A stretch of DNA of 64,000 nucleotides, taken from NCBI RefSeq assembly GCF_019097595.1, contig NC_080734.1, positions 8,252,392 through 8,316,391 of the forward strand, read 5' to 3'. The notes under the pieces are model-generated. The model had not been told where the DNA came from. It worked only from the letters and a program-made list of their open reading frames with translations, and made no database searches. A program made the translations under genes and the position numbers. Below, piece by piece: positions 34,623-46,150 of the stretch. Source of the DNA: Hemibagrus wyckioides. Its lineage: Eukaryota; Chordata; Actinopteri; Siluriformes; Bagridae. The first letter of the stretch is position 1, and the number at the start of each line of letters is the position of its first letter.

Positions 34623-37600
34623 TATGTCATTGATTTGATTTGGGAAAATATACAGATTACAGACATAGGTAGTTATGTTTGTCATGTATCTTTGGGCTGT
34701 TGTGTTTCACAAAATTTTTAACAAGCATACATGTGCTGTGGAAGATGTCAACATGACCATCTGAAGCATGATCAAAGCGAAGAATTGAAGCACTTAGGCT
34801 CTTCTGCACATTATCCAGCCTCCAAGATTGGGCTTGATGTTGGGTGACTGGGAACAATCTTGAAACTGGTATCTTGATTTCTCAGTACAAACATTTTAGG
34901 TTAGTAGAATAATTAAATATAAGTAATCAAAATAAGTGTTATTCACAGCACAAGAGAATTCCTATTAAATAATACACACCCAAATCCAAAAAACAACAAC
35001 ATTTACAGCATTTTAATTATGTGTACGTTCATGATCCAATTTACGCATGTAATTCGATTTTCATGCTTATTTAATTATCTAAAGTATGTATGGATTTCTT
35101 GTTTGACAATGCATTTCACAAATTAAATGCCTGAGAAAGTCTCATGGATCCATAAAACAGCTTTACAGAAGAGAGGTAGGTCTTCATATTCACCAAATCA
35201 AACACAAAAACAATCACACTGTACAGTACATAAACTGTTTTAATACCTTCCATAGTTTCCCTAGAACCTTAGCACATTAGGTAAATATTTGTTGTAAACT
35301 CTTTTTCTCTCTTCATCCAGTCTTCATCTGGTTGTTATGTGTCCCACATCTGGATTGTATCCTGATAAGATTTTAACCATATGCATTCACCTTTGCAGCC
35401 AAATGTGTCTCTAGTTTGCCATAGTGAAAGCAGATTTTGCTATAAATGATGGAATATTTTTCACTATACATACGTATGCATGTTATAATATCTTAAAACA
35501 TATGAAGGACCTTGCTGAATATCCTGGCTGACATTTTTTCTTATTTGCTAAGATTCATTTTCACTTATGCCAAAGCTAGGATTTTATTTAGTATTAGCAT
35601 ACATACAGTATATATCACGTACTGGATAGTTCATAGATGTGTTCATACTATATAAATTATAATGAAAAATCCTCCAGAATTATTGGAATATTGACTTCAC
35701 GCGAAGTGTAATGAAAAGATGTTTTATTTAGTTTTTATTTTTTGCAAACTGTGGCCTAAAGGAAAGTTTTGCTTCAGCATGATTGGCCATTTGCCTTTTT
35801 GCTTATTACAGAACACACAAATCATATTTTGAGAATGATTCCCAAACACGGTCCAAAAAACCCCAGACACAACAATTTCTTTTTGAAGCCATTGGTATAC
35901 ATGCTCTTTTTATTAAGTTAGTTTGCTTCGTGGTTTAGAATGAAGATTCCAAACAAGAGAAATGGCCTGAGCTGAACTACTCCAGTAATTCTGAATATTG
36001 ACAGGTATTTTATTTTTACAGACTGAATAACAATATTTAAAGAACTTTCCTGCAAATCAAGGGAGGATTTAATTCATACTTTGTAATTATACTTTCTTAC
36101 ATTCTTATATTTAATGTAATATCTATTGTCTAGAGAAATGCAGAATTTTGTCATTCAACATGTGGACTTCTCAGCATCTTTCCAAACTACAAACTACCTC
36201 AAAGCATGTCATTTATTTGTTACTCAATCACCAGAGATCTAACTGACTCCCCTGTCTTCAATTAAACACCCATTTCAACGTTAACATGTTTTCTTTGCTA
36301 ATGCCATGTTAGACTAGCGTCATTTTTTAAATAGCTAACAGAATTGACTTGGCAGCAAGTGAATATATAGCTATATAATGAAAAAATATTGGTTATTTGC
36401 TTGATATTTTACTTCTGTTTAAGTCTTTTTAAATGACTCAACTATTAGCTTTGGATAAATAGACAAACTTGATTCTCTCAGAAAATAATAATACTTGACA
36501 TTCTTGGCTGGATACTTGGCCAGCTGACACATTATCTATACTTTCACTATAGTTTCAGTATAATTTCTGTTTTCTCACCCCTGCGGAAAATACGGCTCTT
36601 GACTATCAACTATAAATGGCATATTAGTTCTGATGTGTGACACTACACTTGGCCTGTGTTAGCAAATTTGTACCTTCACTGATGCTCCTACCTTTCTGGA
36701 GGCAATCGAGGGTCTTTCGACTCACAACTGAGGGTAGCTTGGCCTAGTTAAAGTCGATCATGGATATTAGGAGAAAATAAAATGACTAATTGTGATGAAA
36801 GCTGCGCAAATCAAGATATATGTTTTTCCACATAAAAAGCACACAGTTGATGAGAATCAGGAGCCAGGGAACAGCTAAGCAAATTAATATGGAATTAGGC
36901 AATCAAATCTCCATAAAATGGGAAAGATTTTCTTTTATAGGCCATATTGTGTTCCAGAGTCAGTTTGATATGTGGATTTTGGTGTGGGCATTAATGCAAC
37001 TCATGAAAGCCAGAGGTGATTAAGTTTGAAGGTACTATGCATGTTTCTCTGAGCTGTTCTCTAGTAACTGGAGAAAACAGTTTCAAATGAGCCAAGTAGA
37101 GTTATTGACACTGACACTTTCTCATGTCTTTGTTCCTTGGTGTATATTCAGTATATCTTGTCACATAAATCTCAAGTGTAAAATCTCCATCTTCAGGCTT
37201 CCTTCAAGTCTGCAACAGTTTACAAGCTATGGAATGAATGCCATGTCTTCATAAATGTAATACTTTTGGTTTCATTACCTTGTGTTATGTTGTGTCTAAT
37301 TATCCCATTTGATACGAGCAAAAAGTACAATAAAATGCGGTTTTGTACACATAAAAAGCTGCTACAAAAAACTTTGGATCAAAGTCCTATTTTAAAGCAA
37401 TTTATCTCCAGAGAAATTTTGGAAACTGTGCTGAATTATGATCCATATGCTGACAGGTTTTACTGACAGAAAACCAATCCAAAAACATACAGCAGGCCAG
37501 TCAAACTGTGAGTCAAACAAGGAACATTTGCAACTAGTGAATTGGCAAGACTTTGCAAATAGATATTAAAAATTGTGAGCTTATACTTTCTATCTGAGTT

Positions 37601-37756
37601 GTGGAAGTGAACAGAAATGAGAGTAACATGTCATGCTAGAACTCAATAGAACTCAACCTTGACTAGGCAGGACGGATAATGTCCTGAGCTGCTGTTACAG
37701 CAACAAGCCCGTGTTAGAGATCATTTCTTGTTGAAAATGTATTTCATCCTTACCTT
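34623..37756. other. Unannotated AT-rich DNA
   Basis: About 3 kb of unique, AT-rich sequence with no repeat family, exon or RNA gene that I can support. Confidence 0.45.
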
Positions 37757-37895
37757 CATTCTTTACATTTCTGGCATTTGGCAGATGCCCTTATCCAGAG
37801 CAACTTACAATTTATCTCATTTTATACAACTGAGGGTTAAGAGCCTTGCTCAAGGGCCCAGCAGAGGCAGCTTGCTAAGCTACCACTTCTTTGCC
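37757..37895 (-). mobile_element. SINE fragment with LINE-like tail
   Basis: In the minus direction it has 'tgggcccttgagcaaggctc' then 'ctctggataagggcatctgc' and 'caaatgcc'. This is the 3' half of a fish SINE. Its tail equals the LINE end seen at 8029 and 24946, consistent with a SINE that uses that LINE's machinery. Confidence 0.7.
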
Positions 37896-38344
37896 TCCTC
37901 AGATGAAGTGATCATGCAAGCAAAGAAAGGTAATGAAAAAAATAACCATAGGAGCAAAAGAACTGGAAAGTATAACATTTGTTAAAGAGGGAAGACAACA
38001 GGAGAGCCTCTTTTCTACTTCAGGCCAAAACAGCTCCATAATACACAGTATGCAACAAATTATATCATAAAAACATTAAATTCTGTTGTTAATAACTTAC
38101 GCAAGTCTGTTGAGGCACGTGGATCAAAGAATCCTTGTAGTGTAAATCATAGTTATGGAGTAAGAATATGCTGAACACAACCACATACAATAAATGAGAA
38201 ATAAACTATCTCCAAGGTATTATCTGACTATAAATCTTGACTAGGTTTGAGGTTCCTTATCCGTTTATCACTTTTCTAAGGAATGTTAGATTAAATGTAA
38301 TGTGCTTTTTAGCTGCTCTGTAAAAAGGAAATGCTCATTTGAAC
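37896..38344. other. Unannotated DNA
   Basis: No feature recognised. Confidence 0.4.
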
Positions 38345-38745
38345 AATTCTGGGACAAAGTTACTAGAAAGATACGAGTGTTTGGTGGCTATGATAATTTT
38401 TGAAACTTTAAAATATCCCACTGAGCATCACTGAATTTATTATTAAAGGAACCAAAAGGCCAATGTAACTCTAATGGAGCTGGAGAGATTCACAGATCAG
38501 ATTGGGAAAAGCTTTTTAGAGATCAACCTGTACACTTCACTAAGCCGGGCTTATGGAAGAATGGAGAGAAGAAAGACATTATTGGGGAAAAAAGCCATAT
38601 GAAATTCCATTTGATGCTTTCCAAATGTAGGAGACCCGTGCCTGCAAACATGTGGAGAAAAGGTTCTCTGGTTTTAGGAGAGCTAAATTGGACTTTTTTG
38701 GCTTATATTAGTGCTACATTTGGCTTAAACCTAACTCTGCTCAGG
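38345..38745 (+). mobile_element. Tc1 transposase remnant, first catalytic Asp lost
   Basis: On the plus strand the remnant shows 'atcccactgagcatcactga' (helix-turn-helix region), then 'gtaactctaatggagctgga'. It continues with a region equivalent to LYGRVARRKPLL..SHKKS and ANMWKKVLWSDETKIELFGL in related elements. Here the latter reads ANMWRKG-VLW followed by a stop where the catalytic Asp should be. About 100 bp of the gene are deleted near 38448. Neither terminal repeat is seen. This family is different from the ones at 2351, 3880 and 32486. Confidence 0.65.
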
Positions 38746-40815
38746 AAGACAAAATCAATTTTAACTAGTCAACCCAAAAGCACAGATGATAAACAATATG
38801 AATGAAAAGCCATAAATACTTCTCCCATATGATGTCCAAATGTTTCCCAGAGTTTTCAAAAGCTATAAATGACTGAAACATCTTTTAATGTACAAATGTT
38901 CAGCTGTGGAAGCAAGACACTCAAACTAGGAAATGTTCATTTCGCAGAAAATGATATGTAGTACATTGCAAGTTCAACTGAACTGATTACTGAGTGCATC
39001 TCCATGTTGGTTTGTGTAATCTGGTTAGGGTTAGCAACAGTTATGTAGATTGTAAAGGGATAGAGGGATAGAGGGATACTAATAAAGTTTTGTTTGAATA
39101 TGATTGAGAAGAATCTTTTTAAGTTTTTCGATTGCGTACTTGGGAAACGTGCTTTTAAACGAGAAGTTTGTTCAGTAAATGATAATTGGTTCAATTAGTG
39201 TATATTTCTGCCCTTATGGAGGAAAGGGCAGAAATCTTTAATTAGTTAGGAAAAGCGTGGAAGGAGTTTTTGTCCAGTTAGACCCAGAGGAGTGAGGGAA
39301 AAGTTGGAAGTTTGTTGTTGTTCGCTGCATGAGAATGGAAGTGCTTAGTTTGAGAGAGAGGGAAGTAATTGACTGTTACTCACTCCATGTCAGTTGATTA
39401 TAGTTCAGACTATTGTAATGTTGGTTATTTTATTGGGAAAAACAGTTAAGGCAGCTGCTATTATGTTGTGAGACTCATTACTATTAACCTGGTACTCCTC
39501 TGTATTGTGAGTGTAGTGCAGGAGGCGTTACATTTGGAAGAAGTTAGTTATTGAAAGAAATAGTGATTCAGCTCAGAAGGGAGAGTTCTTATCTTTTCTT
39601 GCTTCCTTACCCAGGATATATACTGTTGCATGATGGTTATTAATTGCATTACTCAGGATGGGTGGCAAAGAGCATTTTCATTTCAAAGGCTTGGATGGAT
39701 GACGTGATGTAGCCTCATCCAGAGCAGACAAATGTGCCAAACCGCTCTGTTATGGATGACATTAAGATGATTTCAGTGATGACTGTGTAGAACCAGTGTT
39801 GTGTGTGGGAGAAGGAAAAATAACTTCTTATTTGACATATTTCAGGCTAACTGAGATTCTGTGACGGTATTATGCCTAGAAACTTAGGTGACTAAGCTAG
39901 TCTCATAGCTGAGCCATTTATAGCAAGTGTGAGGTAAGACTGTATATTTTTCCCTAAAGCTATAAACAATATACTGTATTGAGGTTTAAGACATAGGCGT
40001 TGTTTTGTTGTTTTTTGTAGCAGGTTGACAGACCCTCTGTTCATACATAGACTCACTGTAAGAGATGTTTGTCCAGTTGGTCACTAGAGGTACACAAAGA
40101 ATAGCGGTGGGGAAGAAGAACACACACAGTCCTGTGGTGAACCAGTACTGACGGTTAGAGACAACCCAGTCACACACAGTTTACTGCCAGACAGGAAGTC
40201 AGCAATCCACTAACGAATGGAAACAGGCAGGATAAACTTGGTGAATTTTTTTTCTGCCACTACAATGTCATCCACTGACTTGTTGGATACATGTACAATT
40301 TGAAATATGCCAAGATTGGTTGAAGGGCTTTGTGACTGAAGATAGCAATGCAGAAAATAAATATTTTTTAGGATTGTGTATGTCTTGAAACAGGATTGGT
40401 TTAAAAAAAAAATGATGGTTTACAATAGAGGGGGGTGATGAAATCTGGTCCAGCTGCTTGTCTTAACAGGCAGGGGGTAGACCATGTGTTATTGTTTAAT
40501 GCTATTGTACAGTTATTCATACTGAGAAACCAGGGACAAGATAATACAGTGGTAAGACACATTAGAAAGACTGAGGACATCCAGCAGTAAGGATTGAGCA
40601 TGTATTAGATGGTGCTCCTTGATATTGTGTTAAGAAGTGCCCATGGTGTTTGTTACTATGGCCTTTCTTAATGGTTAAATACTACAAGAAACAAATGCAA
40701 AAATTTACTTTAGAAGATTTTCCTTTATTCCTTGAGCTTATAAATCATTACATGTAGCATACCTGCATATGATTTTCCACTTTTTCACAAACAAAAACAA
40801 CCCAAATGGGATACC
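38746..40815. other. Unannotated AT-rich DNA
   Basis: A short tandem run of the 8-mer GGGATAGA (three copies) lies at about 39056-39080. Nothing else recognised. Confidence 0.4.
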
Positions 40816-40992
40816 AGTCTATTTTCTCAGACACACACACACACACATACAAATACATATTCATAGACTTGTTCACAGCTAGGGACAATTTAGCATTGTC
40901 AATCCACTTATCTGCAACATCTGGAAGTGAATAGAGAATCTGTTAAAAACAAACAGACAAACAAACAAACAAACAAACAAATAAATAAATAA
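40816..40992 (-). repeat. Decayed SINE-like repeat with (CA)n and (AAAC)n
   Basis: (AC)8 at 40831-40846 and an AAAC run at about 40945-40991 flank a very degraded stretch ('ggacaatttagcattgtcaa'). That stretch resembles the minus strand of the SINE-like family at 60370. The microsatellites are certain; the SINE relationship is weak. Confidence 0.5.
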
Positions 40993-42929
40993 TCTTGGGG
41001 ATAGTATAGTAACCTGAACAGGAGACCTTGGAGCTATAAGAGTTTATTTATTTTTTTATTTATTGTAATTATTGTATTTAATTTTGTACCCTTTTCTGTG
41101 TGAAACATATTATTGTGCCTTTATAAGTAACATGGTATTTGACATATATGCTTTAAGCAGTCTCCAGAACTGTGAAATAATACAAAGTCCCACAAATTCC
41201 CACAATGCACCACAACATATAATGTCCAAAAGAGACACAGAATTCCCATAAGACATGAGTGCACTCTCAGTAATGCAGTGCTTACTGATTAGCATGCAGT
41301 GTCAACCCCTCCATGATGCAGGTCTTTGACATGTCAGTAAGTGGGTACAATTAACACAGTGGGGCAACAGGGTTGTCATGCTGTCTTTAGTAAAGCTGTA
41401 ACATTAGGTCTGATGAACGATGGTTGACACATCAGGCAGGTCGATGCTGAACGAGCCCTTGTGTGTTAAAGTTTGTACAGAAAGTTCACCAGTAAATGAT
41501 TTAAATCACTGCATTTAGAAATTATTACACATGATGCTTATATACACTCACATTTGTGCCTTGCTATTCATAGATGCACTTCGGAAAGGATGGCATTGAT
41601 TTACTTAACATCACTATGGGGTGGTGTTATTTGTAGTGTGTTTGTTGATGGAAACCAGCAGCCCTGCCGTTTTATTGAGTTTAATCTGTAAAGAAATGGC
41701 AAGTTCAAAAGAATCAGTAATGAGGTTGTAAATATGAACATCTGGGTCTAGTAAAGAGTCACTGGGCTTAACACTTACCCATGAAAGAAGAGGATTTGTC
41801 TCCCAGAGCACAGAATTGTCCCATATTCCCATGGGAGTCCCATAGCATGCCTACACTTTAGGGGGAAAGATACATGATGACTATTCCTTAACTGGAAGAT
41901 TTAAACATTTAAGCCCTTTTCTTTTTTAAACTATTTCCTTTTATCACTTCAGAATATATATCTTTCTTAAGTGTAATTGATTCTAAAGTCTTGCCATGTT
42001 TGCTATTTGAGAAGATCGTTTTAATGCCAGACAAGTAGATCCACAATACCATATATAGTATGATCGCCATTATACTATGAGACATTTCTCTATCATGATG
42101 GTCTCTTCACATTAATTATAATGTAATTAATTAATTATAAGATAAAAGTGACAGTAGCTAGACTGTATATCCAGACAACAATATATAATAGGTAAAATAA
42201 AATGGCTGTAAATTTCATCTAAAAAAAAAAAAAAGTTATTACTTATGCTGGTCATATGCATAACTATTGGTGAACAGTTTCATAATAAATGAATCAGAAG
42301 TAAAATATCATGTTAAACAGCCAAAATTTACCATTAGCTACAATTTGACTTGCCGTTTATGTTAGCTACTGGACTCAATGCTAAAGAAACTGAAAACAGA
42401 AACAGCCGAACTTGGCTAAAAAAATAGCCAGTTAATATTGCCAAATTAGCAAAACGTCCCTCGACATTTTCAACTAAGATTTAGTTCCAGCTTTCTATGT
42501 AAGTAAAGGACATGGCTCATATACTGCCAGCATATTGAAACGTTTTACTGAAGCGGGGCAAGGTACGCTCATTCCCAAGATCCACACTGCACTCTAGTGA
42601 CTTATCCTTTTTCAGATTCACACAGATAGCTACAGTGCTAACTACGTGTGTAGCACGACACTGGTTCCTCATAGTTTTTTTTGTTGTTGTTTGTTTGTTT
42701 TTGTTGTTCTTTATTACACTGAAGAACCTGATCGAATGCTAACCTAAAATGACTGGAAGCTGAAGTAAGACGGTTAATATAAAAACATTCATTTTAAATG
42801 TTATTAAGTGTGCAACTATTTGAATAATACTTAAGTATAAAAATACATCAAGTTGTAAATGAATGAATGATCACCAAGTCTCAACAAAACTGTACTTTGT
42901 TCAGAAACTTTCTCAGATCAGTGTGCAAA
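40993..42929. other. Unannotated AT-rich DNA
   Basis: No feature recognised. A poly-A run is at about 42221-42235. Confidence 0.4.
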
Positions 42930-43225
42930 GACTTTTAATGTAAGGACCAAGAGCAATGAAAAAATGGATATGGTCTGATGAGTCGACTTTTACTATATTT
43001 CCTACATCTGGACAGATTTATGTTTGATGGAGGTTTAAGGATGCCTTCAATCCAATGGATCTGCTGCCAACTATTAAGTATGGTGAGGGAATTTATAATG
43101 GTATGGGTGGACATCTTGTGGAAATCATTAAGCCCATTGATTGCTCTGTATGGTTATGTAGCTGCCAACAAATACAAAGCAGTTTTACAGCAACAGATGT
43201 ACCTTATAATGCAGGTCTAGAACTA
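42930..43225 (+). mobile_element. Tc1 transposase remnant, catalytic-core start
   Basis: On the plus strand, around 42960-43020, the translation gives WIWSDESTFTIFPTSGQIYV with the first catalytic Asp. It then continues in a second frame with PTIKYGEGIYNGMG, IIKPIDCSVW and CQQIQSS, the counterpart of the Tc1 PTVKHGGGSVMVW...GP region. A frameshift separates the two. No ends, no second Asp and no Glu are present within this piece. Confidence 0.65.
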
Positions 43226-43677
43226 ACTATAGATTATTTTGTTACTCAGATGGTCTGCAGAATAATGGCTATTGAATATTCAAATATCCAAAAAAGCCAA
43301 ATACTTAATGAATCACTTAATCGTTTCGTTAATCAACACGAATGTGCCTCATGTGAAATATTGATGCAAATCCCATATTAGATTTAAGTAATGTGTTTAA
43401 AAATCGAAGCATATGCTTCATTTACTTGCCCAAACAACTTGTTAATGGTAGACCAAGATTTGTGCCAGAGACCTCCTACTGCATGATGTGTAATTACACT
43501 AAATGATAAATGAGCCAGACAAACATGCTTCCTTAAATAATAAAAAGACAGAGATAAGAAAAGACAATAAAATTATAGATGATAATTAATTGCTGACTGG
43601 TTTCAGTTCAAATGGTTTTCACTGATATGTCAAAGAATATTTGCTATACATAATAATGAAGTGAATAACTTGCATGT
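43226..43677. other. Unannotated AT-rich DNA
   Basis: No feature recognised. Confidence 0.4.
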
Positions 43678-43713
43678 TAATGGTAGTGTTGTGGTCTTAC
43701 AACACTACCATTA
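43678..43713. repeat. 15-bp perfect hairpin
   Basis: Arms 43678-43692 ('taatggtagtgttgt') and 43699-43713 are exact reverse complements around a 6-nt loop (ggtctt). There is no T-run or coding sequence beside it that would suggest a terminator or small RNA gene. Confidence 0.85.
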
Positions 43714-43762
43714 CAAGAAATAACTGATCTATCCATTTATAGTTCAAAGAGTCTATACAAGG

Positions 43763-44031
43763 GGACTCGAGGCAAGGTTGGGTGGACTGGGTGGCAACCC
43801 ATGGCCGGGCATCATCGCATGCACACTTCCTTTCACACATTACAGACAATTTAGAAATACCAGTCAGCCTACAATGCATTTGGACTGGAGGGGGATAATG
43901 AAATACCCAGAGGAAACCTTCAGAGCACCTGGAGAACACCCAAACTCTAGGGTGAAGGCAGGAATTTATGCCCTCAATCCAGAGGTGCAAGGTAAGCATG
44001 CTAGCCACTAAGCCACTATTAGCCCCCTGTA
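43763..44031 (-). mobile_element. SINE-like repeat
   Basis: In the minus direction it runs from a head near 44031 through 'ggtttcctctgggtatttc', 'attgtaggctgactggtat' and 'ttctaaattgtctgtaatgt' to 'gcccggccatgggttgccac'. This is the common fish repeat also found at 45428 and 60370. It produces ORFs of 77-112 codons on both strands that are not genes. Confidence 0.65.
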
Positions 44032-44129
44032 CCATTACGATTAAAACTTAAAAATATCAAGAATGCTCAATTTAATGAGCCAGTTTTAATGATAGCTAAA
44101 TTAACACTAGCACTTCACTACCACAGGGA

Positions 44130-44560
44130 ATTGTACTTACATGATTGTCCCCATACATACTGGTAAAACTGTTGTCCCCTGGTGATCCAGCAGCAGGATG
44201 CTGTACTCTCATTGCTGTGGCCTGGGTTCAATTCCCGGGCAGGGAACTAACCCAGCCACTGAAGGGATTAACTCTTAGCACCAGTCCCAGAACCGGATAA
44301 AATGAGAGGGTTGCGTCAGGAAGGGGAGCCGGTGTAAAACCAGTGCCAAATCAAATATGTGGACCAGATGATCTGCTGTGATGACCCTGAACAGGAAGCA
44401 GCTGAAAGAACATCATCATACTGGTAAAACTGTTCAGGCGTGGTTTGGTGAAAACCATTTTCAGGTCAAGCACCTTTCATGGCCTCCACAATCGTCAGCT
44501 CATCTAAATCACACAAAAAGATTTTCTTGATGAAGAACACTTCGTCACACCACAAACCAA
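44130..44560 (+). mobile_element. Tc1 transposase remnant split by a SINE
   Basis: Before the SINE the sequence reads like the second catalytic motif (LHDCPHT, 44134-44158). After it come TGKTVQAWFGEN, then HLSWPPQSS and LN, the approach to the third catalytic residue. The two halves join at the duplicated 18-bp target site (44156-44173 = 44417-44434), so the SINE landed inside this older Tc1 copy. The catalytic Glu region is not recognisable after 44515. Confidence 0.6.
44174..44416 (+). mobile_element. tRNA-derived SINE with perfect 18-bp target duplication
   Basis: The head contains 'ctggtgatccagcagcagg' and the B-box-like 'gggttcaattcccgg'. The body has 'gagggttgcgtcaggaagg' and ends 'gctgtgatgaccctgaacag..gctgaaag'. 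The flanking 18-mer 'catactggtaaaactgtt' is identical on both sides, the signature of LINE-driven insertion. Perfect flanks suggest a fairly recent event. A relative, head only, is at 52730 on the minus strand. Confidence 0.85.
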
Positions 44561-45427
44561 TTTTACGGATGAAAACATTCCCAGAAGCACTAAGGCTATT
44601 CTTACTCCTTAAAGTTTACTCCTTATTAGGCTCTTGAATTTAATATATAATAATGTTATTGGTTTCCATTATTTGGTCATCCCGTGAAGGACAGTACGCA
44701 CCGACAGAAAAAAAGAAGAAGTGCAGCTGTAGTCTTTGCGACTCCATTGAATTTAGCTGGACAAGTTAGCAACTCTTGTTAGTTATGAATAATTGAATCT
44801 GATGATGAAAAATGACCATCCCTAGTTACTTCAACAGCAAATTTGTTGCAGCTGTGTCATGAAATAAAATGCACAATATAATGAATTCAGCATGGAGGTC
44901 AAAGCCAATCACAAGGAGCTTTTTGAGCAGATCCCCAAGCTCCCCCACCAATCTGATGATTGAAAACTTGGTAAGGAATCTTTCTCTACGGGATTGCTCT
45001 TGGATACACATGTCCATAGATTGGCATATACACATCGTATCTTTAATTACGTTTGGCACGGACACTTTTCCAGAGCAAATTACAATGACAAAATGATTAG
45101 GCAATATCAAACAAGCAAGAGTGCTGAGGCATTAAGTATCAACACATTTAGTACAACAGCACAATTGCAAGTGTTATACTGTTTTTTACAACAGTTCTAT
45201 AAACAAGAAATTAATATCGACAAACTGACACATGATGTGGCCAATGTTTTTTTTTTTTTTTCTTTGTCAATGAAAATAGTAACCAACGGAGCCACAGTTG
45301 GAAAAAAGCATCGGGTGGTGTTTAACTGTTAGCCTTTAATAAGCACAATAACAGCTGTAAATTGGAATATTCTGTAGCAGAGCAAAACAAACAATGGAAT
45401 TTTCCATATAAAAAACAGATATGTTTA
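44561..45427. other. Unannotated DNA
   Basis: ORFs of 75-112 codons at 44826-45332 overlap on both strands and show no motif I can name. A poly-T run is at about 45248-45262. Confidence 0.35.
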
Positions 45428-45717
45428 CCTCACACATCCTGGGCTGGGAGTTCAAATCCCACCTCCACCCTGTTTATGCACACAGAGTTTGCACGTACTC
45501 CCCGAGCGTCAGGGGTTTCCTCTGGGTACTTTAGTTTCCTCCTCCAGTCCAAGCACGTGCTTTGCAGGCTGATTGCCATCCCTGTAGTGTGAGAATAGAT
45601 TGTACCCTGTTATGGGTTTGTACACTGTCCAGGGTGTCCCCTGCCTTGTGCCCTGATTCCCCATGGGATAGACTCCAGGATAAGATGGAGGTATGGATAT
45701 CAGCATGCTGGGAATAG
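45428..45717 (+). mobile_element. SINE-like repeat, near complete
   Basis: A B-box-like 'gggagttcaaatcccacc' is followed by 'tttcctctgggtactttag', 'gctttgcaggctgattgcca', 'gtccagggtgtcccctgcct' and 'gatagactccaggataag'. This is the most complete copy of this family in the window. Related copies are at 16436, 43763, 51265, 58115, 60370 and 60815. Confidence 0.7.
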
Positions 45718-45969
45718 CACTTGCCCAATGAAATTAGTGGACCGGAACATTAATCTATCATACTGCAAAAAAATGAATAAAAGTAGAACCCAAAGGTTAA
45801 ACAGAACAGAACAAGAAATAAGGCATGAATAAACCAGCAGCATAGCCAGCAAAGGAAAAGTAAACAAATGGGAAGCTACACTAGGAACATTAGTGAACAA
45901 ATTGATGGATAGTAAGTATAAGAAGTAGAAGTGCATGACTAGACTCGTTATTGTGGTTGACTTACACCT
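45718..45969. other. Unannotated DNA
   Basis: A purine-rich plus strand gives a 104-codon minus ORF of hydrophobic residues. It reads into the gypsy remnant and is not a gene on its own. Confidence 0.4.
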
Positions 45970-46150
45970 ACATAGATACGCTCCACAAAATTCTGGAAGC
46001 AGGAGTTCCAGCACATCCTTTGCATGGACTATGGTTTGTCCTCCAAATCATAACCCCACCAGTCCACCAGATAGTCCTCTCCTTTGAGTCTGCGAGGGCC
46101 TTGAATTTAGGATCTTCAAGAACTGAAGATGATGCTGCAACAATATGTTA
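45970..46150 (-). pseudogene. Ty3/gypsy integrase chromodomain scrap
   Basis: On the minus strand one frame gives KILNSRPSQTQRRG (46130-46085). A shifted frame then gives DYLVDWWGYDLEDKP (near 46080-46035), and a third gives HAKDVLELLLPEFC (46025-45985). In chromodomain-bearing gypsy elements this order is ILDSRR..YLVDWEGYGPEERSW..DILDP.LI..F, at the integrase C-terminus, where it guides insertion by binding chromatin. At least two frameshifts break it. No reverse transcriptase, protease or LTR can be seen nearby. Confidence 0.6.

Noticed and set aside
43697..44035. 112-codon minus ORF and 77-codon plus ORF
   Set aside because: Both lie in a SINE-like repeat and have no independent support.
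44826..45332. Overlapping ORFs of 75-112 codons on both strands as a gene
   Set aside because: No motif, no splice context, and open frames on both strands are expected by chance in AT-poor patches.
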